DNA of 64,000 nt, from NCBI RefSeq assembly GCF_901875555.1, contig NZ_CABFMD010000011.1, positions 1 to 64,000 on the forward strand, in the 5' to 3' direction. Source of the stretch: Streptococcus parasanguinis (GTDB taxonomy: Bacteria; Bacillota; Bacilli; Lactobacillales; Streptococcaceae). Both the position numbers and the translations under genes were made by a program. The notes below the pieces were generated by a model. The model did no database searches. It was not told where the DNA came from and saw only the letters and a list, made by a program, of their open reading frames with translations. Below, piece after piece: positions 56,435 through 64,000 of this stretch. How positions within the stretch are numbered: position 1 is the first letter of the stretch; each line of letters starts with the position of its first letter.

Positions 56435-56463
56435 TTGAAAATGAAACGTTTTCATGATAATAT
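56435..56463 (+). promoter_or_regulatory. Promoter/operator of the LacI-type regulator gene
   Basis: -35 TTGAAA (56435-56440) and -10 TAATAT (56458-56463) with a 17-base spacer that is filled by ATGAAACGTTTTCAT (56441-56455), a near-perfect LacI-family operator of the type seen twice before the transport genes. Autoregulation is inferred. Confidence 0.75.
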
Positions 56464-56484
56464 TTAAGAAAAGGAGGTGAAGAA

Positions 56485-57480
56485 ATGAATGAGCAAAAAA
56501 AATCGATTACCATGAAAGATGTTGCAGCAGAAGCTGGAGTTAGTGTTGGGACAGTCTCTCGTGTCATCAATAATGAAAAAGGCATTAAAGAGGTGACCTT
56601 AAAAAAAGTTCAACAAGCAATTGAAAAACTTTCTTATGTCCCAGATGAATATGCGAGAGGATTAAAAACGAATCGTAGTAATATTATTGCTTTACTCATT
56701 CCAACTATATGGCATCCTTTCTTTTCTGAATTTGCTTATCATGTTGAAAAAGAACTATTAAAAAATCAATATAAATTATTAATTTGTAATGCGGATAAAG
56801 ATTCTAATAATGAGATAGAATACATAAAATTACTTGAGAAAAATAAAGTAGATGGGATTATAGGGATCACCTATTCAGATATTGATAAGTATGTCTCATC
56901 AAATTTACCTTTTGTCAGTATTGACCGTCATTTTTCTGAAAATGTCTATTACGTAACTTCTGAAAATTTTCATGGTGGTCAACTAGCTTGTCGTGAATTA
57001 GTCAAACGCGATTGTCAAAATCTAGCTTACATTAGTGGTGTGAACAAACATTTGAATGAAACAACGGAACGGGGGAGAGGTTTCAAAGCGGAGGCTAAAC
57101 AGAAAAATACGAACCTTTATTGTCTTGAAATGCCGGAACCACTGAATCAAGCAGAAGAGCAAATAAGAACCTTTTTTGAAAAGCATCCTCAGATTGATGG
57201 GATTTTCACAGTAAATGATTTTATGGCCCTTCGTGTGATAAAAGTTTTAGGGGAGATAGGAAAAATTCCTATAGAAGATTATCAGATTATTGGTTTTGAT
57301 GGATTAAGACCAGCTTTTGATCAACCTTACTTACTTTCTACAATTGTTCAACAAATAGCTCAGATGGCTCAAGCAGCAGTTGAACTATTGCTTAAATTAA
57401 TTCGTGAAGAAAAAATAGATCATAATGTAATTAGTTTACCGGTACATTTTTTTGAAGGAAACACAACAAAAAAATTATAA
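56485..57480 (+). CDS. LacI-family regulator of the sucrose/FOS operon
   Basis: A 331-residue repressor. N-terminal HTH TMKDVAAEAGVSVGTVSRVINNEKG with hinge helix LKKVQQAIEKLSYVPDEYARGL; periplasmic-binding-protein fold with IDRHF, FTVNDFMALRV and IGFDGLRP. MsmR/ScrR-like. The TGAAACGTTTCA operators beside its own and the next promoter make it the local regulator; its inducer is probably a fructose-containing sugar. Notably more AT-rich than the preceding nnrD gene. Confidence 0.9.
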   Translation: MNEQKKSITMKDVAAEAGVSVGTVSRVINNEKGIKEVTLKKVQQAIEKLSYVPDEYARGLKTNRSNIIALLIPTIWHPFFSEFAYHVEKELLKNQYKLLICNADKDSNNEIEYIKLLEKNKVDGIIGITYSDIDKYVSSNLPFVSIDRHFSENVYYVTSENFHGGQLACRELVKRDCQNLAYISGVNKHLNETTERGRGFKAEAKQKNTNLYCLEMPEPLNQAEEQIRTFFEKHPQIDGIFTVNDFMALRVIKVLGEIGKIPIEDYQIIGFDGLRPAFDQPYLLSTIVQQIAQMAQAAVELLLKLIREEKIDHNVISLPVHFFEGNTTKKL

Positions 57481-57487
57481 AAAGTGC

Positions 57488-57595
57488 TTGACAAATTATG
57501 AAAGCGCTGTTATAATTTAGTCATAAAATGAAACGTTTCAAAAACTCAACTATTTTAGTTTGAGTTAAAAAATAAATAAAAAATGAAACGTTTCA
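57488..57595 (+). promoter_or_regulatory. Operon promoter with two operators and a cre-like site
   Basis: Consensus promoter TTGACA (57488-57493), 17-base spacer, TATAAT (57511-57516). The spacer contains ATGAAAGCGCTGTTA (57498-57512), one mismatch from the CcpA cre consensus. Two perfect palindromes TGAAACGTTTCA follow at 57529-57540 and 57584-57595, 55 bases apart, with a small hairpin between them; the second touches the ribosome site. This predicts repression by the LacI protein plus catabolite repression. Confidence 0.85.
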
Positions 57596-57610
57596 AAAAA
57601 GGAGGACGCT

Positions 57611-58924
57611 ATGCGTAAAGGTATTAAGTTATCTGTAGTTGCAGCACTATCATTAGGATTGCTTGCAGGATGTGGTGGGGGATCAAAATCCAAAACTGCA
57701 AGTTCTTCGGACGAAATAAAAGTCTGGGTTCAATTCTCAGATGAAACAGCTGAGGGAAAAGCTTGGCAACAAGTTGTTGATAATTTCAACAAGTCAAAGA
57801 AAACCAAATACAAGGTTGTGACAGAATATATTCCACGTAGTGGTAGCGGTGGAGGATATGAAGATAAGGTCAACGCTGCTGTTACGACAAATAGTTTACC
57901 GGATGTTATTACGCTAGATGGACCAAATACTGCTGCCTATGCAAAATCAAAAGTGATTGCTCCCTTGGATGATTATCTAAAGGACAATGACATGGATGAT
58001 GTACTGGACAGTATTAAACAACAGGGAACTTATGATGGTAAATTCTATGCGTTTGGTTTTTCTGAATCAAATGTAGGTGTATACTATAACAAGAAGATGT
58101 TTAAGGAAGCTGGGATTGATGAAGCGAGTTTGCCAACCCTTAAAAAGCCATGGACATGGTCTGAGTTTAATGCTATTGCTAAGAAATTAAAAGATCATTT
58201 TAATAAACCAGCAATAGATTTCCGTTTGAATTCAAATGATGAGATGTTACCATATGCTTATATGCCTCTTATTTGGTCAAATGGTGGTTCTGTTGTAAAT
58301 TCTAAAGGAACAAAAGCTGAAGGTTACTTCAATAGTAAGGAAAGTGTTGAAGCTGTTCAATTTATTCAAAATCTAGTAAGAGAGGGTTACACTACAGTTA
58401 GTCCTGTTGAAAAAGGATTTGAAACAGGTGAGTATCCGATGGTTCTAAGCGGGTCTTGGACGATTGGGGATCTACAAACAAATTACAAAGATATTGATTT
58501 TGGTATTCTTCCTTATCCAGTTTCAGATAAAACGAAGAAATTGGTCTCACCTTCAGGTAGTTGGCAATTAGCTGTTACAACAAAATCTGATAAAAAAGAA
58601 GCTGCTGCTGAATTTGTTAAGTTTGCAACAAATACAGAATCTAGTGAAATTATAAGCTTGGGGAACAGTGTTCTTCCAATCAGAAAATCAACAATTAAAA
58701 ATATTAAGGATAAAGTATCTGAACCATTACGCTTCTTGATGGAACAAAATGCTGCAACAGCCCATCCTCGTCCAGTTGTAGTAGCTTATCCACAAGTTTC
58801 ACGCGCTTTCCAACAAGCGATGCAAGATATCAGCTATTATAAAGATAATCCAGATGTACAAAAAGTATTAGATGCTCGTACGAAAGAAATGCAAACAGCA
58901 ATCGACCAATCTTTAAATAAATAG
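57611..58924 (+). CDS. Sugar ABC transporter substrate-binding lipoprotein (MsmE-like)
   Basis: A 437-residue lipoprotein with lipobox LLAGC (about Cys21) and a Gly/Ser linker. It is a cluster B/D solute-binding protein (DEIKVWVQFSDETAEGKAWQQVVDNFNKS, YNKKMFKEAGID, GSWTIGDLQ). Its neighbours (two MalF/MalG-type permeases and GH32) suggest sucrose or short fructo-oligosaccharides as ligands. AGGAGG ribosome site; followed by a hairpin that probably limits read-through. Confidence 0.88.
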   Translation: MRKGIKLSVVAALSLGLLAGCGGGSKSKTASSSDEIKVWVQFSDETAEGKAWQQVVDNFNKSKKTKYKVVTEYIPRSGSGGGYEDKVNAAVTTNSLPDVITLDGPNTAAYAKSKVIAPLDDYLKDNDMDDVLDSIKQQGTYDGKFYAFGFSESNVGVYYNKKMFKEAGIDEASLPTLKKPWTWSEFNAIAKKLKDHFNKPAIDFRLNSNDEMLPYAYMPLIWSNGGSVVNSKGTKAEGYFNSKESVEAVQFIQNLVREGYTTVSPVEKGFETGEYPMVLSGSWTIGDLQTNYKDIDFGILPYPVSDKTKKLVSPSGSWQLAVTTKSDKKEAAAEFVKFATNTESSEIISLGNSVLPIRKSTIKNIKDKVSEPLRFLMEQNAATAHPRPVVVAYPQVSRAFQQAMQDISYYKDNPDVQKVLDARTKEMQTAIDQSLNK

Positions 58925-58935
58925 TTGATATTCAA

Positions 58936-58973
58936 AAGGTGGAAGGAAAGTTATGAAATGTACCTTCCACCTT
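58936..58973 (+). terminator. Intra-operon hairpin after the binding-protein gene
   Basis: AAGGTGGAAGG (58936-58946) pairs perfectly with CCTTCCACCTT (58963-58973), followed by a T-rich stretch. Typical of sugar ABC operons, where it raises binding-protein mRNA over permease mRNA (inferred). Confidence 0.7.
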
Positions 58974-59008
58974 ATTTTATTTAATGATTTCATCTTAGGA
59001 GACGAACA

Positions 59009-59911
59009 ATGAGTGAAACAAAGAAAGTCGAAACAAAAAAGAAAGAACGTCTTAAAGAAAATATTATGGGCTATAGCTTTTTAGCTCCAGCCTTAGTATT
59101 ACTTTTTATCTTTTTGGTGATACCTGTTGGTATGGTCATTTATTATGCCTTTACAGATTATTACCTATTGACCCCAGAGGACAGAAAATTTGTAGGGCTA
59201 CAAAATTTCATGCGCTTAGCACAAGATCCGATCTTTATAAAAAGCTTCTTTAATACCTTGAAATTTGTTGTTTGGATTATTCCAGTACAACTTGGGGCAG
59301 CCCTTGGTATGGCTTTAATCGTAAATAAGAAACGTAAAGGAAACATGTTCTTTAAGGTAGCATTCTTTGCTCCTGTTGTGATGTCTCTCGTGGTTATCTC
59401 TATCCTTTGGCTATACTTGTTAAATCCAAATAATGGTTTGCTCAATGCTCTACTGAATAAAATTGGTATTTCTTCACAACCATTCTTGACAAGTCCAAAA
59501 CAGGCCATGTATGCAATTGTATTTGTTTCTGCATGGCAAGGTGCAGGCTATCAAATGTTGTTATTCCTTGGAGGAATGCAAAATATTCCACAAGATATTT
59601 ATGAGGCAGCAGAGTTGGATGGATTTTCAAAATGGGCTCAATTCAGATACATCACAATGCCTTTATTGAAACCGACTGCCTTATTTGTACTCTTGACGAC
59701 ATTGATTTCAGCATTTAAATTGATTGTACAACCAATGGTCATGACTCAAGGTGGTCCATTGAACTCAACAATCACTATGGTATATTATATTTATCAACAA
59801 GGTTTCACTGACCGTCTCGTTGGCTACTCAAGTTCAATTGCCCTAGTATTTACAACATTGATTGGTATGATTAGTCTTGTACAACGGCGAATTTTGAAGG
59901 AGGATGATTAG
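59009..59911 (+). CDS. Sugar ABC transporter permease (MsmF/UgpA-like)
   Basis: A 300-residue membrane protein with six helices after a charged cytoplasmic N terminus. EAA loop for ATPase contact: EAAELDGFSKWAQFRYITMPLLKP. LSFLAPALVLLF-type start is typical of the MalF-like subfamily without the long extra loop. Heterodimer partner is the next gene. Confidence 0.92.
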   Translation: MSETKKVETKKKERLKENIMGYSFLAPALVLLFIFLVIPVGMVIYYAFTDYYLLTPEDRKFVGLQNFMRLAQDPIFIKSFFNTLKFVVWIIPVQLGAALGMALIVNKKRKGNMFFKVAFFAPVVMSLVVISILWLYLLNPNNGLLNALLNKIGISSQPFLTSPKQAMYAIVFVSAWQGAGYQMLLFLGGMQNIPQDIYEAAELDGFSKWAQFRYITMPLLKPTALFVLLTTLISAFKLIVQPMVMTQGGPLNSTITMVYYIYQQGFTDRLVGYSSSIALVFTTLIGMISLVQRRILKEDD

Positions 59912-59912
59912 G

Positions 59913-60758
59913 ATGAAACGTTTAAAACCGACTACTATTTTAGAATATGTTTTATTAATTCTATTAGCAGGCCTCTTTCTATTTCCTATGATTTGGATGG
60001 TAGTTTCAGCAATGAAGCCAGAAGCAGATGTGTATAAAAATTTAACAAGTTGGAAAGCTTTCTTACCTAGTTTTAATCCAGCTGATTGGTTTAAACCTTA
60101 CCAAGAAGTTCTTTCACGTTTTAGTATTCTAACATACTTAGGGAACAGTATTTTTTATGCAGGAACATTTGCACTGGGGTCTATTATAGTAAATGCCTTA
60201 GCGGGATTTGCATTTGCAAAAATTAATTTTACAGGTAAAAAAATTCTATTTGGCTTTTTATTGGCATTGTTAATCATTCCGATTGAAACAGTGTTGATTC
60301 CTCAATTTACAATTATTAATTCCCTTGGCTTAGTCAATAATCGTTTAGCGGTTATTATTCCTGGATTAGCTAGTGTCTTTAATATCTATCTTTTCCGGAA
60401 CTTCTTTATTGCCATTCCAGAAGAAATTATCGAATCTGCAAAAATAGATGGTGCAAGTATCCTGCGGATTTTTTTCAAGATTATGTTGCCGATGTCGAAA
60501 CCAGCAGTTGCAACAGTCGGTGTTCTTTCCTTTATTTCTAGTTGGAATGATTATATCTGGCCGTTGATGGTTTTAACAGATTCTTCAAAATTTTCAATGC
60601 AGGTAGCGATTACAACCATTAATACAACTCAACCAGTTTATATCAATCAAGTAATGGCTGTTTTGACAATTTCTACAATTCCACTTATTCTAGTATATAT
60701 CGTAGCACAAAAATATATTATTCAAGGTTTAGGTGGATCTGGTACAGGTATTAAGTAG
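59913..60758 (+). CDS. Sugar ABC transporter permease (MsmG/UgpE-like)
   Basis: A 281-residue membrane protein, start taken at 59913 because AGGAGG (59898-59903) is then properly spaced (an ATG at 59904 abuts it). Six helices; EAA loop ESAKIDGASILRIFFKIMLPMSKP. The operon has no ATPase gene; in streptococci the shared MsmK ATPase encoded elsewhere normally serves such transporters. Confidence 0.92.
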   Translation: MKRLKPTTILEYVLLILLAGLFLFPMIWMVVSAMKPEADVYKNLTSWKAFLPSFNPADWFKPYQEVLSRFSILTYLGNSIFYAGTFALGSIIVNALAGFAFAKINFTGKKILFGFLLALLIIPIETVLIPQFTIINSLGLVNNRLAVIIPGLASVFNIYLFRNFFIAIPEEIIESAKIDGASILRIFFKIMLPMSKPAVATVGVLSFISSWNDYIWPLMVLTDSSKFSMQVAITTINTTQPVYINQVMAVLTISTIPLILVYIVAQKYIIQGLGGSGTGIK

Positions 60759-60767
60759 GTGATAAGG

Positions 60768-62222
60768 ATGAAGGAAACTATTCGAAAAGCGAATCAGTAT
60801 ATCGATGAAAACAGGGAGAAGGTTGACCAGCAATATAGAGGATCCTTTCACTTACTACCTCCAATTGGCTGGATGAACGATCCTAATGGCTTTGTTTATT
60901 TCCGTGGGGAATACCATTTATTTTACCAATTTTATCCCTATGATAGTGTTTGGGGGCCCATGCATTGGGGGCATGCCAAATCAAAAGATCTTCTCCATTG
61001 GGAAGAACTGCCAGTAGCATTAGCGCCAAGTGAAAGCTATGATAAGGATGGCTGCTTCTCGGGTAGTGCTATCGTGAAAGACGACAAGCTCTACTTGCTG
61101 TATACGGGTCATGTAGACGATGAGGAAAAGCGCGAAGAAACTCAGTGTCTTGCGGTATCGACGGATGGCATTACCTTTGAAAAAATCCCCACTAATCCAG
61201 TGATTCATGTGCAGCATATCGAGGGTATAGCAGATATTGCTGATTTTCGTGATCCCAAAGTCTTTGAATACCAAGGAATCTATTATACTGTAGTTGCTTC
61301 CAAAACAGTAGATGATCGAGGGCAAATTCTCTTGTTTGCGTCAAGTAATCTAGAGGACTGGAGCTTTAAATCAGTCTTACTGGAAGGTGAAAAAGGGCAA
61401 GGTATCATGTGGGAGTGTCCTGATTTCTTCCCTTTAGATGGCAAATGGGTCTTGATTATGTCTCCCATTGAAATGGAAAGACAGCAAGAAAAATACTGGA
61501 ATTTAAATTCGACAGTTGCCTTTATCGGTGACATGAATTGGGAATCGGGGCATTTTTGTGTCGATTCATATGATGAAATTGATGGTGGCTTGGACTTCTA
61601 TGCTCCTCAAACTTGTCAAGGGCCAAATGGCGAACGATACATGGTTGCTTGGATGCAAATGTGGCAACGTTCCATCCCTAGTCATGACTTAGGTCATGGT
61701 TGGGCAGGAAGTATGACGGTTCCTAGAAAATTAGGCTTAAAAGACGGAAGATTGGTTCAGGAGCTACCTGAGTCTGTGAAAAATCACTTTCTTGTAGAGA
61801 ATGCACCAGAAACCATTGTTAAGGGCAATCAAATCATGATCCCGACTAGAGGGAAACAAACCTTTTTTGAGATAGATTCCAAATCAGGTCGCTCCTTTAT
61901 CCTAAAATATGGGGATGAATCCGATGTTGATAGTGCCCTACAATTGAGGTATGATGCCTCTCAAAATCGCTTTAGCTTGAATCGAGACCAATTTGGGCAC
62001 CCCATTTCTGGGAAAGAAAATCCAGCATTTCAATCGAGATGGATTCAGTTGGATCCTGAAAAAGAACATCATTTTTCAATTCTCCGAGATACCAACTCAA
62101 TTGAAGTATTTGTGGATGGTAAAACTCTCTCGATGACCTTTTATGAAACGACTGAGAATCCCGTCTATACCCTCACGGCAGATGAAGGGGTCGAATTGGT
62201 CGTGAAAACCTATCAAAAATAG
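60768..62222 (+). CDS. GH32 beta-fructofuranosidase / sucrose-6-phosphate hydrolase
   Basis: A 484-residue intracellular glycoside hydrolase (no signal peptide). Nucleophile Asp38 in WMNDPNG, transition-state Asp162 in FRDPKV, acid/base Glu216 in WECPDFF, and a C-terminal beta-sandwich with FVDGKTLS. Because an ABC importer delivers unphosphorylated sugar, the substrate here is more likely sucrose or FOS (BfrA-like) than sucrose-6-phosphate. Start at 60768 with AGGTGATAAGG; GTG at 60759 rejected. Confidence 0.92.
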   Translation: MKETIRKANQYIDENREKVDQQYRGSFHLLPPIGWMNDPNGFVYFRGEYHLFYQFYPYDSVWGPMHWGHAKSKDLLHWEELPVALAPSESYDKDGCFSGSAIVKDDKLYLLYTGHVDDEEKREETQCLAVSTDGITFEKIPTNPVIHVQHIEGIADIADFRDPKVFEYQGIYYTVVASKTVDDRGQILLFASSNLEDWSFKSVLLEGEKGQGIMWECPDFFPLDGKWVLIMSPIEMERQQEKYWNLNSTVAFIGDMNWESGHFCVDSYDEIDGGLDFYAPQTCQGPNGERYMVAWMQMWQRSIPSHDLGHGWAGSMTVPRKLGLKDGRLVQELPESVKNHFLVENAPETIVKGNQIMIPTRGKQTFFEIDSKSGRSFILKYGDESDVDSALQLRYDASQNRFSLNRDQFGHPISGKENPAFQSRWIQLDPEKEHHFSILRDTNSIEVFVDGKTLSMTFYETTENPVYTLTADEGVELVVKTYQK

Positions 62223-62246
62223 GGACACAAAAATCTCCTAAAGAAG

Positions 62247-62275
62247 AAAAGACAAGTCTTGTGACTTGTCTTTTT
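62247..62275 (+). terminator. Terminator after the sucrose/FOS operon
   Basis: Perfect stem 62251-62258 (GACAAGTC) with 62263-62270 (GACTTGTC), extended by A and T tracts on both sides. Confidence 0.8.
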
Positions 62276-62330
62276 GTTGTATCCTGAATAGTTCTTGTTT
62301 TCATTAAAGAAAATTTTTGGGAATGGTCTC

Positions 62331-62429
62331 ATGGCAATTCCGACTCTCTATCTAGAATATCCAAATGAAGGGGAACCCCAAGCACTTCTTAGCTCCTTTA
62401 TTGAACGATTAGAGAAGTTTGAAAAATAA
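62331..62429 (+). other. Short orphan ORF, possible remnant of a longer gene
   Basis: A 32-codon ORF with TAA stop (MAIPTLYLEYPNEGEPQALL... ending ERLEKFEK); the open frame reaches back to a TAG at 62289 with a TTG at 62295. It looks protein-like (an amphipathic C-terminal helix), has no ribosome site and matches no family I can name, so it may be the tail of a decayed gene. The rest of the 62223-62581 gap shows only a terminator and the xseA promoter. Confidence 0.35.
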
Positions 62430-62538
62430 GGAAGCTGGTTTAAAATAGACCAGTAGAAAGCAGCTTGAATAAAATGTGGCTTGTAGAGAAAGGAAATTCA
62501 TGATTTCGCTTTGTCTTCCAGCCTTTTTTAGCGTTTTT

Positions 62539-62547
62539 TGGTATAAT
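62539..62547 (+). promoter_or_regulatory. Extended -10 promoter of xseA
   Basis: TGGTATAAT (TGn plus TATAAT), preceded by a T tract, 34 bases before the ATG; GAAAGGAG is the ribosome site. Confidence 0.6.
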
Positions 62548-62581
62548 TAAAATTGATCATATTCTGCAGAAAGGAGTTCAC

Positions 62582-63922
62582 ATGTCCAACTATTTATCCG
62601 TATCAAGTTTGACCAAATATTTGAAATTAAAATTTGATAAGGATCCCTATTTGGAGCGGGTCTATCTGACGGGTCAGGTTTCCAACTTCCGAAAGCGTCC
62701 CAACCACCAGTATTTTTCCCTAAAGGATGAAAAGGCTGTGATTCAGGCCACTGTCTGGGCTGGGGTGTATCGCAGTTTTGGTTTTGAGCTGGAAGAAGGG
62801 ATGAAGATCAACGTCATTGGCCGTATTCAGCTTTATGAACCAGGTGGCAGTTATTCCATTGTCATCGAAAAGGCGGAGCCAGATGGGATAGGGGCCTTAG
62901 CTATCCAATTTGAGCAACTCAAGAAAAAGTTGACGGAAGAAGGGCTCTTTCAGGAACGGTGGAAACAGGCTTTGCCACAATTTCCAAGAAAGATTGGGGT
63001 GGTCACCAGTCAAAGTGGGGCTGTGATTCGCGACATTATCACAACGGTGAGCCGTCGTTTTCCTGGTGTGGACATTGTGCTCTACCCGACCAAGGTCCAG
63101 GGAGAAGGTGCCTCCAGTGAGGTAGTTGCCAATATTCAAAGGGCCAACCAACGGGAGGATTTGGATGTCTTGATCATCGGTCGTGGGGGTGGTTCGATTG
63201 AAGACCTCTGGGCCTTTAATGAAGAAGCAGTGGTGCGTGCGATCTTTGAATCACGGATCCCGATTATCTCCAGTGTTGGACACGAGACAGACACGACTCT
63301 AGCAGATTTTGTAGCGGACCGACGAGCCGCTACTCCGACAGCAGCAGCTGAATTGGCCACTCCAGTGACCAAATTAGACTTGCTGTCCCATTTACAAAAG
63401 CAGGAGAACCGCATGGCAACGGCCATGTCCAATCGCTTGGCCTATAACCGTGAACGGTTGGCCAAATTAAGCCAATCCGTTATTTTTAGACAGCCCGAGA
63501 GACTCTATGATGGCTACTTGCAAAAGATTGACCAGTTGCAATTGCGATTGAAACAAGGGATGCGCGAAGTTTATGGACAAGGGGCAACGCAGCTGCAAGT
63601 TCTGCGTCATCGTTTAGAAGCAACTGCTCCCCTGCATCGTATCGAGCGCTATCAGGATCGTGTCCTCCAAGATAAGCGCATCTTAACCAACCGAATGGAA
63701 CAAATCTTAAAAGAGCAAAAAGTCAAGGTACAAAGCTTATCTGAGGCTCTCTTGATGCTGGATACCAGCCGGATTATTGCGCGTGGCTATGCCATGGTCA
63801 AGGAAGACGATCGAGTATTGGATTCGGTGGTGAAAGTAAAAGAAGGAGACCCGCTGTCCCTCATCATGAGAGATGGTCAGTTAGAAGTAGAGGTAAAACA
63901 TGTCGAAAGAAAAAAAGTTTGA
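62582..63922 (+). CDS. xseA: Exodeoxyribonuclease VII large subunit
   Basis: A 446-residue protein: N-terminal OB fold ([32 protein letters not shown]), catalytic domain with [31 protein letters not shown] and [27 protein letters not shown], then a long coiled coil and C-terminal barb segment. It forms the exonuclease VII complex with XseB. Overlaps xseB by 23 bases. Confidence 0.96.
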   Translation: MSNYLSVSSLTKYLKLKFDKDPYLERVYLTGQVSNFRKRPNHQYFSLKDEKAVIQATVWAGVYRSFGFELEEGMKINVIGRIQLYEPGGSYSIVIEKAEPDGIGALAIQFEQLKKKLTEEGLFQERWKQALPQFPRKIGVVTSQSGAVIRDIITTVSRRFPGVDIVLYPTKVQGEGASSEVVANIQRANQREDLDVLIIGRGGGSIEDLWAFNEEAVVRAIFESRIPIISSVGHETDTTLADFVADRRAATPTAAAELATPVTKLDLLSHLQKQENRMATAMSNRLAYNRERLAKLSQSVIFRQPERLYDGYLQKIDQLQLRLKQGMREVYGQGATQLQVLRHRLEATAPLHRIERYQDRVLQDKRILTNRMEQILKEQKVKVQSLSEALLMLDTSRIIARGYAMVKEDDRVLDSVVKVKEGDPLSLIMRDGQLEVEVKHVERKKV

Positions 63923-64000
63923 AGAAAATCTAGCAGATTTGGAAGCCATTGTCCAAAAATTGGAAAGTGGTGATGTGGCTCTAGAAGAGGCCCTTACAGA
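63900..64000 (+). CDS. xseB: Exodeoxyribonuclease VII small subunit (partial at window edge)
   Basis: ATG at 63900 inside the end of xseA opens a frame [32 protein letters not shown], the typical XseB start of two helices. 33 codons visible, cut by the window end. Translationally coupled to xseA. Confidence 0.93.
   Translation, partial: MSKEKKFEENLADLEAIVQKLESGDVALEEALT

Overview
The window is a stretch of chromosome from an oral (viridans-type) Streptococcus. This rests on gene content and order (yqeG-yqeH-yhbY-nadD-yqeK-rsfS-yqeM-tmcAL; murD-murG-divIB; ftsA-ftsZ-yggS-sepF-yggT-ylmH-divIVA-ileS), on a SigX cin-box in front of a prepilin peptidase, on CtsR control of clpE, and on streptococcus-type small DUF proteins. 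The gene set looks closest to the sanguinis/parasanguinis side of the genus, but no species is claimed. No rRNA, tRNA or CRISPR array was seen.

Layout. 1-5.6 kb is accessory: the cut end of an IS3-family (IS150-group) element, a very AT-rich gene for a TIR/SEFIR-like domain fused to a P-loop (STAND-like) NTPase, then a cytosine-C5 methyltransferase and a putative restriction endonuclease. The NTPase stop is only 4 bases from the methyltransferase start, so this looks like a three-gene defence operon. 5.6-12.8 kb is a TVP38-type membrane protein facing the conserved yqeG...tmcAL ribosome/NAD housekeeping operon. 12.9-13.5 kb is a YefM-YoeB toxin-antitoxin pair; 13.7 kb is yebC. 14.4-17.2 kb (minus) is an SOS cassette: HdiR/LexA-like repressor, UmuC-type polymerase, a YolD-like protein and a small unknown. 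17.3-20.5 kb holds asnA, rsmD, coaD and a SepM-like PDZ/Lon protease, followed by two unrecognised membrane-anchored genes. 22-27.7 kb is an envelope methionine-repair operon (ccdA, methionine-rich lipoprotein, thioredoxin lipoprotein, msrAB) followed by a YesMN-type two-component system.

27.8-34.1 kb holds yutD, rlmN, vanZ-like, a T-box-controlled trpB with no other trp genes, the competence prepilin peptidase, small genes and a pseudouridine synthase. 34.3-49.2 kb is typA and the division and cell-wall cluster ending in T-box-ileS; yggT in this cluster carries an apparent frameshift. 49.4-56.4 kb holds GNAT, DUF1827, NUDIX, clpE (CtsR box), ykuJ, folD, a HAD phosphatase and nnrD. 56.4-62.2 kb is a LacI-controlled sucrose/fructo-oligosaccharide operon (binding protein, two permeases, GH32 hydrolase; no ATPase gene). 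The window ends in xseA and the start of xseB.

The most interesting non-routine signals are: (i) the TIR/SEFIR-NTPase joined to a restriction-modification operon; (ii) two intergenic elements (8136-8288 minus, 23199-23336 plus) that share a multi-hairpin architecture and conserved internal-loop bases while their outer stems differ in sequence but remain paired, i.e. apparent covariation; (iii) a methionine-rich lipoprotein inside the MsrAB operon; (iv) an orphan trpB under a T-box; (v) the yggT frameshift; (vi) a dispersed repeat present three times. All calls come from reading the sequence; no database search was possible.
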